Origin: Candidatus Manganitrophaceae bacterium
Lineage (GTDB): Bacteria; Nitrospirota; Nitrospiria; SBBL01; Manganitrophaceae
NCBI GenBank assembly: GCA_004297235.1
Contig: SCUR01000331.1
Span: forward strand, 1 to 14,295
DNA length: 14,295 bases
Direction of reading: 5' to 3'
Shown: positions 1-9,797 of the stretch, one piece after another
How positions within the stretch are numbered: the first letter of the stretch is position 1
How the letters are laid out: the number at the start of each line of letters is the position of its first letter
Translations under genes and position numbers: made by a program
Notes under the pieces: generated by a model
Database searches by the model: none
Told to the model about the DNA's origin: nothing
Seen by the model: the letters and a program-made list of their open reading frames with translations, nothing else

Positions 1-1
1 C

Positions 2-412
2 AACGACCGCGATCCCGGGCCGATGGAAAAAGCGATCGTCGCATTCGAAAAGGTCGTCAAGGACTATCCTCAAAGCCTCTATAAAAGCGAAGCAGAAGAG
101 AAGTTGAAAGAATTGGCCCGCCGTCAGACGGCGCACCACCTTTATGTCGGCCGCTTCTACTATAAAAACAGCGCGTATCCGGCCGCGATTGCACGCTTCC
201 AAAAGGCGATCGCAAAAGGGGAAGGCCCATCGTTGATCGAAGAGAGCCTCTACTATCTGGGACTCTCGCATTATTATGCCGAGCAGTGGAATGAAGCGAG
301 AGAGACCTTCCAGAAATTGCTGCAGGAGTATCCACAAAGTTCTTTCTCAGGCAGGGCAAAGCAGATGCTCACGCAGCTCCCCGCTCCTTCCGCTTCTCTG
401 AACACCCCTTAA
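2..412 (+). CDS. bamD: BamD-like outer membrane assembly lipoprotein, C-terminal part
   Basis: The reading frame is open from the first bases of the window and ends with TAA at 410-412, so only the C-terminal part is present; the ATG at 23 is probably internal. BamD is an outer-membrane lipoprotein built of TPR repeats that works with BamA to insert beta-barrel proteins. The visible part has TPR-like helical repeats: a segment ending in VVKDYPQS, then YVGRFYYKNSAYPAAIARF, which matches the BamD pattern of an aromatic-rich helix followed by AAI.RF, then a repeat ending LLQEYPQSS. The tail is short and Ser/Pro-rich. The signal peptide and lipobox would lie upstream of the window. Another periplasmic TPR protein such as the YbgF/CpoB type is possible, but the YVGRFYYK..AYPAAI block favours BamD. 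Confidence 0.8.
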   Translation, partial: NDRDPGPMEKAIVAFEKVVKDYPQSLYKSEAEEKLKELARRQTAHHLYVGRFYYKNSAYPAAIARFQKAIAKGEGPSLIEESLYYLGLSHYYAEQWNEARETFQKLLQEYPQSSFSGRAKQMLTQLPAPSASLNTP

Positions 413-441
413 GGAATGGAACAGGCGGCCCACCGGACCCA

Positions 442-1143
442 ATGCAGTATTATCCACTCTTTTTAAATTTAAAAGGGCGTCCGGTGGTCGTCATCGGAGG
501 GGGCGCGGTCGCGGAACGAAAAATCGCGACCCTTTTGAAGGCGGGGGCCGCTGTCACGATGATCGGTCCGACCCTCACTCCCCGACTTGCCCGATGGGAG
601 GCCGCAGGGCGAATCATTGTCTTCCGCCGGCCCTACCGGCGGGGAGACCTGAAGGGCGCCCTCTTGGCTTTCACCGCGACAAACGAGAGCAGGGTTAATG
701 AAGCGGTCGCCCGGGAAGCCCGACAGAAGCGGATTCCCTTCAATCAGGCCGACCGGGCCGCTTCCGACGGCTTTATCGTTCCCGCGGTTTTTTCCAAAGG
801 GGGCATGACCATCGCGGTCTCCAGCGGCGGAAAGAGCCCGGCCCTCGCCAAACAGATTCGGGATTACCTGAAGGAACGCTGGAGGGCAGAAGATCGACGG
901 TGGGTCGAGATCCACTCCCAAATCAAGCGGGCGCTGGTGGAGAAGAAACTGCCCTTGGAGAAAAGACGGGCGCTTCTCAATCGCCTGGCCGAATCGGAGC
1001 TGCCGGCTCTCTATCGGAGAGGACAAATTCAAGCGGCGCACCGTCTTCTCTTAAAGCTCAGCGGCTTGCGCCCGGCCGATCTCGCGCCGCCGTCCAATGG
1101 CCTCGAAAATGGGGCGGCCCCCCGACAGAAAGGGATCCGATGA
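442..1143 (+). CDS. Precorrin-2 dehydrogenase / sirohydrochlorin ferrochelatase (SirC/Met8/CysG N-terminal type)
   Basis: This 233-aa protein oxidises precorrin-2 to sirohydrochlorin with NAD+, and family members may also insert iron to give siroheme for sulfite or nitrite reductases. The start MQYYPLFLNLKGRPVVVIGGG is the family N-terminus with the Rossmann glycine motif GGGAVAERK at residues 19-27. The NQAD motif ends at Asp104, which aligns with the catalytic Asp of CysG-type enzymes, followed by DGFIVPAVF and the SSGGKSPALAKQIR segment (127-140) typical of the dimerisation/SAM-like region. There is no uroporphyrinogen methyltransferase domain, so SUMT must be encoded elsewhere. No good Shine-Dalgarno lies close to the ATG; the start is chosen by homology. 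The last 16 residues (NGLENGAAPRQKG...) are an odd tail made by a short dispersed repeat also found in the lipoprotein gene at 6123. The stop overlaps the next start (ATGA), which suggests translational coupling. Confidence 0.93.
   Translation: MQYYPLFLNLKGRPVVVIGGGAVAERKIATLLKAGAAVTMIGPTLTPRLARWEAAGRIIVFRRPYRRGDLKGALLAFTATNESRVNEAVAREARQKRIPFNQADRAASDGFIVPAVFSKGGMTIAVSSGGKSPALAKQIRDYLKERWRAEDRRWVEIHSQIKRALVEKKLPLEKRRALLNRLAESELPALYRRGQIQAAHRLLLKLSGLRPADLAPPSNGLENGAAPRQKGIR
1096..1134 (+). repeat. Dispersed 39-nt coding repeat, copy A
   Basis: Thirteen codons at the 3' end of the precorrin-2 dehydrogenase gene match thirteen codons at 6279-6317 at 31 of 39 bases, and at 23 of 26 over the best stretch (from ATGGCCT to CC). 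Both copies are read in the same frame and give (N/H)GLENGAA(P/A)R(Q/D)KG. The flanking sequence is unrelated, so this is a short mobile or copied element rather than gene homology. Confidence 0.75.
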
Positions 1144-2102
1144 AGAAGAAAAAGCCCGAGCTCCCTTGGAATCAATTGAAAACCTACTCCGTCAAACAAC
1201 GGCCGAGCAAGGTCCGGAGAGAAGAGTTCGCCGCCCCGCTCCGGCCGGATGCCACGGTCGCCGCTTTTTTGAAATCGCTTCCGCAGATCCTCGCCGCGAA
1301 AGACCTTCGTGCAGTGATCGCCGCAATGGCCGAGGCCCATCGGAACGAGAAGGTGATCGCCTTTGCGATGGGGGCGCATGTCATTAAAGTCGGCCTCAAT
1401 CCGCTCATTATCGATTTGATGGAGCGGGGAATCGTCACGGCGATCGCGCTCAACGGCGCCGGGATCATTCATGATTTCGAGCTGGCCTACATCGGGCAAA
1501 CATCGGAAGATGTCGCCCCGGAGCTGGAGGACGGCACCTTCGGGATGGCGGAGGAGACCGCCTCCTATCTCAACGGCGCGATTGCGAAGGGGGCGGCGGA
1601 AGGGATCGGAATCGGCGAGGCGGTCGGGAAGATGATCCTCTCCGGCGGTTTTCCTCACACGGAGAACAGCCTCTTGGCCGCCGCCGCCCGTCTGGATATT
1701 CCGGCGACCGTCCATGTGGCGATCGGGACCGATATCATCCACATGCACCCGTCGGCCGACGGGGCCGCGATCGGAAAAGGCTCTTATCTCGACTTCCGCC
1801 GTTATACAGAGGTCGTCGCCGATCTCGAAGGAGGCGTCTACTTCAACATCGGCTCGGCGGTTCTGCTCCCCGAAATTTTCTTGAAGGCCCTTTCGATCGC
1901 GCGGAACCTCGGCCGGACCGTCCAGAACTTTACCGTCGTCAACATGGACTTCATCCAACACTATCGCCCCATCACCAACGTGGTCAAACGGCCGACCCAA
2001 AAACATGGAAAGGGATATGCCCTCACCGGCCATCATGAGATCATGCTCCCCCTCTTGATCGCCGGTCTGCTGGCCGAATTGGCCGGGACAAAAGGAAAAT
2101 GA
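1140..2102 (+). CDS. Deoxyhypusine-synthase-like protein
   Basis: A 320-aa protein of the deoxyhypusine synthase fold (NAD-dependent, spermidine-related chemistry). Visible family blocks are FAMGAHVIKVGLNP (75-88), NGAGIIHDFE (105-114), GTDIIHMHPSAD (196-207), GGVYFNIGSAV (231-241) and HYRPITNVVKRP (274-285). True deoxyhypusine synthase modifies a lysine of eIF5A, which bacteria lack, so the substrate here is unknown; polyamine metabolism is a reasonable guess from the family only. The eukaryotic catalytic-lysine context (SWGKI-like) is not visible; Lys283 in NVVKRP is the nearest candidate but I cannot align it with certainty. The ATG at 1140 overlaps the upstream stop (ATGA), and the gene's own stop overlaps the next start. 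This strongly supports the chosen start over an upstream GTG at 900, which lies inside the previous gene. Confidence 0.88.
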   Translation: MKKKKPELPWNQLKTYSVKQRPSKVRREEFAAPLRPDATVAAFLKSLPQILAAKDLRAVIAAMAEAHRNEKVIAFAMGAHVIKVGLNPLIIDLMERGIVTAIALNGAGIIHDFELAYIGQTSEDVAPELEDGTFGMAEETASYLNGAIAKGAAEGIGIGEAVGKMILSGGFPHTENSLLAAAARLDIPATVHVAIGTDIIHMHPSADGAAIGKGSYLDFRRYTEVVADLEGGVYFNIGSAVLLPEIFLKALSIARNLGRTVQNFTVVNMDFIQHYRPITNVVKRPTQKHGKGYALTGHHEIMLPLLIAGLLAELAGTKGK

Positions 2103-2587
2103 AAAAGGAAAAGCGGCTTCGCCTATCGGCGCTTCAAAAGAAGGTCCGCGCGCTTCAGAAGCAGGGGAAAAAGGTGGTCTTCACCAACGGCTGCTTCGAT
2201 CTGTTGCACGTCGGCCATGTCCGATATCTTTCCGCCGCGCGCGCGCTGGGGGATTGCCTCGTCGTCGCGATCAACGCCGACGCCTCGGTCCGCCGGCTGA
2301 AAGGGACCGCCCGCCCGATCATTCCCCACCGAGAACGGATGGAGGTCTTGGCCGCGCTGGGGTGCGTCGATTATGTGGTTCTGTTCAACGCCAATACGCC
2401 GAAGCGGGTCATCGACACCCTCGGCCCCGACATCTTGGTCAAAGGGGGCGACTGGGCCCTGGAGGAGATCGTCGGACGGGAGAGCGTCGAGCGGCGCGGA
2501 GGAAAAGTGGTCCGGATCAAGATCGTCCCGGGGGCCTCGACCACCGGGATCATCGAGCGGATCTTGAAGCAATCGCGCCGGCGATGA
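2099..2587 (+). CDS. rfaE2: D-glycero-beta-D-manno-heptose 1-phosphate adenylyltransferase
   Basis: A 162-aa single-domain nucleotidyltransferase of the cytidylyltransferase superfamily. It transfers AMP from ATP to heptose 1-phosphate to make ADP-heptose for the LPS inner core. Residues 29-40 read TNGCFDLLHVGH and contain the HxGH nucleotide-binding motif (HVGH, 37-40); KGGDW (115-119) and STTGIIERI (147-155) are the other conserved family blocks. Length fits a stand-alone RfaE domain II, so the kinase domain (RfaE1) must be a separate gene. ATG overlaps the upstream TGA, which suggests coupling with the deoxyhypusine-synthase-like gene. The presence of this enzyme argues for a heptose-containing LPS. 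Other HxGH proteins such as glycerol-3-phosphate cytidylyltransferase are less likely because of the typical RfaE2 tail. Confidence 0.93.
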   Translation: MKKEKRLRLSALQKKVRALQKQGKKVVFTNGCFDLLHVGHVRYLSAARALGDCLVVAINADASVRRLKGTARPIIPHRERMEVLAALGCVDYVVLFNANTPKRVIDTLGPDILVKGGDWALEEIVGRESVERRGGKVVRIKIVPGASTTGIIERILKQSRRR

Positions 2588-2602
2588 TTTAAGCCGCAAC
2601 TG

Positions 2603-2611
2603 TGTTATAGT
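2603..2611 (+). promoter_or_regulatory. Candidate extended -10 promoter for mfd
   Basis: TG-T-TATAGT (TG at 2603-2604, hexamer 2606-2611) followed by an A-run resembles an extended -10 element. No convincing -35 lies 16-18 nt upstream. It sits just after the rfaE2 stop and could start an mRNA for mfd with a leader of about 100 nt. Confidence 0.45.
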
Positions 2612-2633
2612 AAAAAAAGAATGAAGAGGAAGT

Positions 2634-2654
2634 AGTAAGGAGTGAGGAGTAACA
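2634..2654. repeat. Heptamer tandem repeat, AGTRAGG type
   Basis: Three consecutive 7-nt units, AGTAAGG, AGTGAGG and AGTAACA, lie in the leader of mfd. The region is purine-rich and carries several GGAG motifs, but these are too far from the mfd start to act as its ribosome binding site. Confidence 0.6.
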
Positions 2655-2687
2655 GGAGCGAAGGAATCGGCTTTGCCTTTTTCCACC

Positions 2688-2715
2688 CCGCAATCCGCAT
2701 TCCGCAATCCGCATT
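2688..2715. repeat. Tandem repeat CCGCAAT/CCGCATT, two 14-nt units
   Basis: Two perfect copies of a 14-nt unit (2688-2701 and 2702-2715), each made of two near-identical heptamers CCGCAAT and CCGCATT. It ends six bases before the mfd ATG, where a Shine-Dalgarno would normally be. Confidence 0.85.
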
Positions 2716-2721
2716 GAACCT

Positions 2722-6122
<3,401 letters not shown>

Positions 6123-6126
<4 letters not shown>

Positions 6127-7094
6127 TCCGATCGAAACGGCCTGTTTTCCTCGGCCTCTGGCTCCTCCTCCTCGCCGGCTGCTGGCAGCAGAAGCCCTCG
6201 CCGATGCAGGCGACGGTGGCGCTGGTGAACGACGAGCCGATCACCGTCCAAGAGCTCCAGGGGGCGGTCTCCGAGACCCATGGCCTAGAAAATGGAGCGG
6301 CCGCCAGAGACAAAGGATCGAAGAGCCTGGAGGCCACCGCGGAGGAGCGGCAGGAGCTCGCCCGGCGGCTTCTGGAACAGTTGATCGAGCGGAAGATGCT
6401 GATTCAGGAAGCGCGGCGACTCAAAATTCAGCTGACCGAGGGAGAGCTGCAGGAGCGGTTTTCCGAAATCCGGGAAGGAATGGACGAAGAGGCCTTCCTC
6501 CGCTACCTGAACGAACGGAACTTGAGCAAGGAGGCGTGGGAGAGCTCGGCGCGGGAGACGCTGCTGATCGAGAAGCTGCTCAATCAACTCGTCGGCGACC
6601 AGATCTCTCTTCCGGAGGAGGAGCTGCTTCAGTATTACAACAGCCATCTGGAAGAGTGGAGCGTTCCGGAGCAGGTGAAGCTTCGCCAGATCCTCGTCGA
6701 GACCGAAACCGAGGCCGAAGCGGTCCGCCAAAGTCTGACGAAGGGGGCCGATTTTTCCGAGGCCGCCCGCACCCATGCGCAGTCGCTCGAATTCGGCAAG
6801 GACGGCGATCTCGGCTATCGCGCCGCCGCGGAGCTGCCGGTGGAGTTCGAGCCCTTTTTCAAAGCCGAGATCGGATCGACGAGCGGGGTGATTAAAACAC
6901 CCTTCGGATATCATCTCATCAAAGTGGAGGATCGCCTGCCCGCGCGGACCCTCTCTTTCGACGAGGTGAAAGAGCGCATCTATCAAACCCTTTTGGAAGA
7001 AAAACGAGAGGCCCTCTTCTCCCGCTGGTTCGAAAATATTCGCCGAAAAACGGAGGTCAAAATCAATGAAGAGCTCCTTCACAAAGTTTCTTAA
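6123..7094 (+). CDS. SurA/PpiC-family peptidyl-prolyl isomerase lipoprotein
   Basis: A 323-aa predicted lipoprotein. The signal peptide MIRSKRPVFLGLWLLLLAGC ends in a lipobox (LAGC, Cys20). Residue +2 is Trp, not Asp, so outer-membrane sorting is expected. A SurA-N-like chaperone region (30-180) is followed by a parvulin PPIase domain (about 184-270: VKLRQILVETE, GADFSEAAR, GDLGYR, IKTPFGYHLIKVED). It probably assists folding of outer-membrane proteins in the periplasm. The ATG at 6123 overlaps the mfd stop; an upstream in-frame ATG at 6063 is rejected because it would bury the signal peptide. Residues 53-65 (HGLENGAAARDKG) come from the dispersed repeat shared with the gene at 442 and sit in the loop between the first two helices of the chaperone domain. 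The 3' end overlaps surA by 29 nt. Confidence 0.88.
6279..6317 (+). repeat. Dispersed 39-nt coding repeat, copy B
   Basis: Partner of 1096-1134. It lies inside the PPIase lipoprotein gene, in frame, and encodes HGLENGAAARDKG. Most differences from copy A fall at third codon positions or in the last codons. The matching stretch begins and ends abruptly, with unrelated flanks. Confidence 0.75.
7052..7056 (+). promoter_or_regulatory. Ribosome binding site of surA inside the upstream gene
   Basis: GGAGG nine bases before the ATG at 7066 supports the internal start that creates a 29-nt overlap with the preceding PPIase gene. Confidence 0.75.
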
Positions 7095-8064
7095 CCTTCT
7101 CGCGGGAGCCGCCCTGCTCGCCGCGGCGAACCCCGTCTGGGGGGAAATGGTCATCGATCGGGTGGTGGCGGTGGTCAACCGGGAGGTCATCACGCAGAGC
7201 GAAATCGACGAAGCCGCGCAGGCGGTCAAACGATCGAAGATGGGGAGCCCCGCGGCCGCCGCGCTGAATCCGTCCGCAGATCCGAGCGAGCCGAATCGGA
7301 GCCTGGAGCACGACCTGCTCAACCAGATGATCGAGCAGAAGCTCCTTCAGCAGGAAGCGAAGAAAAAAGGAATCCGCGTCAGCGACGGCGAGCTGGAGCT
7401 GGCCCTGAAGGATATTGAAGAGCGGAATCGCTTCCCGAGCCGGGAGGCGCTCAAGCAGGCGGTCTCCCAGGAAAGCGTTCCCTGGGAAAAATACATGGAG
7501 GACCTGCGGAACCAGCTGACCGTCCTCAAGCTGATGAACCGCGAGGTCGACGCGAATCTCCTCATCACCGACGCCGAGATTCAAGCCTATTACGACGGAC
7601 ATCCGGAACAGTTCCAGCTTCCGGAGCAGATTCGGCTGAAGCAGATCTTGATTCGCGTTCCGGCGGGGGCCTCGACGGAGCTGATCGAACGGAAGAAAGG
7701 AAAGGCGGAGCAGGTCTTGGCGGAGGCGCGGAAGGGAGAAGCGTTCGAGCGGCTCGTCAACGAATATAGCGACGGCTCCGAGCGGCATGCCGGCGGCGAT
7801 CTCGGCGCGTTCAAGAAAGGCGATCTCACCCCCGAGATCGAGCGGGCCGTCTTCAGCCTGAAGGACGGCGAGATCAGCCCGGTCGTCCGAACCGACCTCG
7901 GCTTCCACCTCTTCAAGGTGCAAATCTCCCCGGACGTCCGGAAACAGCCCTTCGAGAAGGTCAAAAAAGAGGTCGAGGAAAAGCTGATCAACGAAAAACG
8001 GACGGCGCTTCGCCAAAAGTGGCTGAACGAAGTCTGGAGCCGCTCGTTCGTCGAGGTGAAATAG
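7066..8064 (+). CDS. surA: SurA-like periplasmic chaperone / peptidyl-prolyl isomerase
   Basis: A 332-aa secreted protein. A cleavable signal peptide spans residues 1-26 (hydrophobic core LLAGAALLAA, likely cleavage after NPVWG). The SurA-N motif MVIDRVVAVVNREVITQSEI (28-47) is characteristic. A helical chaperone region to about 180 is followed by one parvulin domain (187-286: IRLKQILIRVP, GEAFERLVNEYSDG, GGDLGAFKKGDL, VRTDLGFHLFKV). E. coli SurA has two parvulin domains; this protein has one, which is common outside Proteobacteria. It should escort unfolded outer-membrane proteins across the periplasm toward the BAM complex; a bamD-like gene lies about 6.6 kb upstream. It overlaps the paralogous lipoprotein by 29 nt in a different frame. 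The two proteins share layout and are probably ancient duplicates. The symbol is used for family membership; strict orthology to E. coli SurA is not shown. Confidence 0.85.
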   Translation: MKSSFTKFLNLLAGAALLAAANPVWGEMVIDRVVAVVNREVITQSEIDEAAQAVKRSKMGSPAAAALNPSADPSEPNRSLEHDLLNQMIEQKLLQQEAKKKGIRVSDGELELALKDIEERNRFPSREALKQAVSQESVPWEKYMEDLRNQLTVLKLMNREVDANLLITDAEIQAYYDGHPEQFQLPEQIRLKQILIRVPAGASTELIERKKGKAEQVLAEARKGEAFERLVNEYSDGSERHAGGDLGAFKKGDLTPEIERAVFSLKDGEISPVVRTDLGFHLFKVQISPDVRKQPFEKVKKEVEEKLINEKRTALRQKWLNEVWSRSFVEVK

Positions 8065-8360
8065 AAACCGGCCGACCTTTCACCCCTCCTTTCAGAGCAT
8101 CACGCCGTTGAATCACAACGTTCCGGACGATCGGTCGGTCGCCCCGCGCCCGAATCGAGCCTGATTGCGACCCGCGCCGCAACGTCGACCCTTTTAGAGA
8201 AAGAAACGTACAGGAGAAGCGACTTTAGCCATCGCCGATATTTCCACGGCTCGGAAAGTGGACCTCTCAGACAAACCCCCAATGAACTCCATTGCCCTGG
8301 CGGCGTTCGACCGCCGGCGGATCAACGAGCGAACAAACCGATTGGAGGGAGAATAAGACA
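8065..8360. other. Intergenic region without a recognisable gene
   Basis: These 296 bases between surA and the hemerythrin-like gene contain no ORF with family features on either strand, no clear promoter hexamers and no T-tailed hairpin. An in-frame TTG at 8292 could extend the next gene by 23 residues but has no ribosome binding site and gives a low-complexity N-terminus. Confidence 0.5.
8344..8351 (+). promoter_or_regulatory. Strong Shine-Dalgarno fixing the hemerythrin-like start
   Basis: GGAGGGAG nine bases before the ATG at 8361 decides for this start over the upstream in-frame TTG at 8292. Confidence 0.8.
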
Positions 8361-8879
8361 ATGACCGGCGCGCTTCATCGATTTTTCACCGACGACCACC
8401 GGCGACTGGAGGAGTGGCTCGATCGGGCCGCCGCCGATCCGGATCAAATAGACACCGCCTCCTATGAGACATTCCGCCGGGGGCTTCTCAAACATATCGG
8501 CATGGAGGAGAAGATTCTCCTTCCGGCCGCCCAGGCGGCCCGCGGCGGCGATCCGCTCCCCACGGCGGAGAAGCTCCGTCTCGACCATGGCGCCTTGGCC
8601 ACTCTGTTGGTCCCTCACCCTTCCCCTCAGATCATCGCCGCGCTCCGGGCCGTTTTAGCCGATCACAACCTCCTCGAAGAATCGCCGGGAGGTCTCTACG
8701 AACTGTGCGAGGCGCTCGCGGGGGAGGCGCTCGACGATCTTCTGGCCAAGGCGCGAAGCGCGCCGGAGGTCTCGGCGATGCCGCACAAGAGCGATCCCAA
8801 CGTCTTTGCGGTCCTCCGTCGCGTCCTTGCACGAGCCGGATACGACTTCGACGCTTATGCTGAAAGCACGATGAGATAA
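8361..8879 (+). CDS. Hemerythrin-like HHE domain protein
   Basis: A 172-aa soluble protein with a four-helix HHE/hemerythrin-like pattern. Likely metal ligands are His13 (DDHRRLEEWL), His45 and Glu49 (KHIGMEEKILLP), His76 (LRLDHGAL) and His102 with Glu106 (DHNLLEESPGGLY). Canonical hemerythrins have HxxxH in the third helix; here the second His of that pair is Ala80, so the ligand set is not classical. Such proteins bind a di-iron centre for oxygen or NO sensing, storage or repair, or a different metal. The C-terminal 50 residues (from about 125) are outside the core. No signal peptide, so cytoplasmic. It stands alone between surA and the decayed accessory module. The family call is firm; the exact role is not. 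Confidence 0.82.
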   Translation: MTGALHRFFTDDHRRLEEWLDRAAADPDQIDTASYETFRRGLLKHIGMEEKILLPAAQAARGGDPLPTAEKLRLDHGALATLLVPHPSPQIIAALRAVLADHNLLEESPGGLYELCEALAGEALDDLLAKARSAPEVSAMPHKSDPNVFAVLRRVLARAGYDFDAYAESTMR

Positions 8880-8949
8880 GGATGGAACCTCCCACCCTGC
8901 CCGGACCGACCCTTCGCCCGCCCGGCAGATCCCTCTCCGAAATAAATTG

Positions 8950-8978
8950 TTGACTTAATTCAGGGAGGGGGTTATACA
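8950..8978 (+). promoter_or_regulatory. Sigma70-type promoter upstream of the methyltransferase remnant
   Basis: TTGACT at 8950-8955, a 17-nt spacer and TATACA at 8973-8978 make a good vegetative promoter 45 nt before the ATG at 9024. The local sequence is AT-rich compared with its surroundings. It looks intact although the gene it serves is broken. Confidence 0.7.
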
Positions 8979-9023
8979 AAACCGAGACGCAAAAATCTCT
9001 GACAACCGGAACAGCATCGAACC

Positions 9024-9594
9024 ATGCCGACATTAAATTGGATCGGGAAAGAGGCGGTGGTGAATCACCATCGGCAGGTTCCCTTTCATCTGCTCAAAGA
9101 CGTTCCCGACCTCGCCTGCGGCAAGCCGGGCGACGGCAATCTGATCGTTCAGGGCGATAATCTCGTCGCGCTCAAAGCGCTTCTCCCCTACTACGCCGGA
9201 CAGGTCAAGTGCATCTACATCGACCCGCCTTACAACACGGGGAACGAAGGCTGGGTCTATAACGACAACGTGAACAGAGACGGTCGGCTTTGCCGACCTT
9301 GCGCGCCACGGCTACTTCAGCGAGACGGGTGAGCCGCTGCCGCGAGAGCGCGTCAGCAAATCGCCCTTCCTCGGCGCGTGTCGAGGCGTCGGAATTTACC
9401 TGCTCTACAACGGCATCCTCGGCGACCAGAGCGCCAACGGCGGCAACGTCCTCACGCGCGCGGTCCTCGCGCAGCTTCCGCCGTTCGACGGGCAGAAAGT
9501 CATCTACTGCGCCGGCTGCCTGCTCGGCCGCGACCGGTTGCAGGCGGAGCGGATCATCATCCGGCAGGCCCCCTATGAGATCAAAGTGTCATGA
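9024..9594 (+). pseudogene. Adenine-specific DNA methyltransferase remnant with internal deletion and frameshift
   Basis: The first 84 codons read as the N-terminus of a Mod-like, beta-class site-specific DNA methyltransferase: GNLIVQGDNLVALKALLP, then VKCIYIDPPYNTGNEGWVYND with the catalytic DPPY motif at residues 67-70. After about 9275 this frame becomes nonsense and stops at 9330-9332. The C-terminus of the same family appears in another frame from about 9280 to the TGA at 9592-9594 (FADLARHGYFSETGEPLP, then YLLYNGILGDQSANGGNVLT, LPPFDGQKVIY, ending APYEIKVS). Family members usually have several hundred residues between these parts, including the SAM-binding FxGxG region and target recognition domain, all missing here. 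The product cannot be active. The stop overlaps the next ATG, preserving operon architecture. The assignment of the C-terminal part rests on my recall of family sequences. Confidence 0.85.
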
Positions 9595-9797
9595 AGCCGA
9601 TTTTCGATTCTCAAGAACTCGCCCGCCGCTTCAATGAAGAGGAAGCGGTGTGGCGTGATTACGAACACAAACGGGAACTCCGCCGGTGGCTCGGCTCGCG
9701 CCTTCCGCTACCGGAAGAGGTCCTTGATTACCTCGACCAACTTGAAGCAGAACGTGAGCGCCGGGTGACATGGTGTGTTGGGAGGTTCGCGCCGTGA
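9591..9797 (+). CDS. Small charged protein of unknown function in the methyltransferase operon
   Basis: A 68-aa ORF that I do not recognise. Its ATG overlaps the methyltransferase stop (ATGA), and its own TGA overlaps the GTG of the ORF6N gene, so it is placed as a regular operon member. It is rich in Glu and Arg, likely all-helical (EEEAVWRDYEHKRELRRWLG, LPEEVLDYLDQLEAERERRV), with no membrane segment or metal motif. The last residues (CVGRFAP) do not continue the helical pattern and overlap the next ribosome binding site, so the protein may be truncated. It could be a minor accessory subunit of the former restriction-modification locus or a fragment of a longer protein. Real expression is uncertain. 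Confidence 0.5.
   Translation: MKPIFDSQELARRFNEEEAVWRDYEHKRELRRWLGSRLPLPEEVLDYLDQLEAERERRVTWCVGRFAP
9780..9785 (+). promoter_or_regulatory. Ribosome binding site for the GTG start of the ORF6N gene
   Basis: GGGAGG eight bases before GTG at 9794 supports this start rather than the in-frame ATG at 9770, which would precede the site. Confidence 0.65.

Noticed and set aside
8939..8949. 11-nt match GAAATAAATTG also at 12765-12775, upstream of two genes
   Set aside because: In a window this size many 11-nt matches are expected by chance; no extended similarity.
8880..9023. Possible RNA gene or terminator between the hemerythrin-like gene and the methyltransferase remnant
   Set aside because: Only the promoter is convincing; no stable hairpin with a T-run or tRNA-like fold was found.
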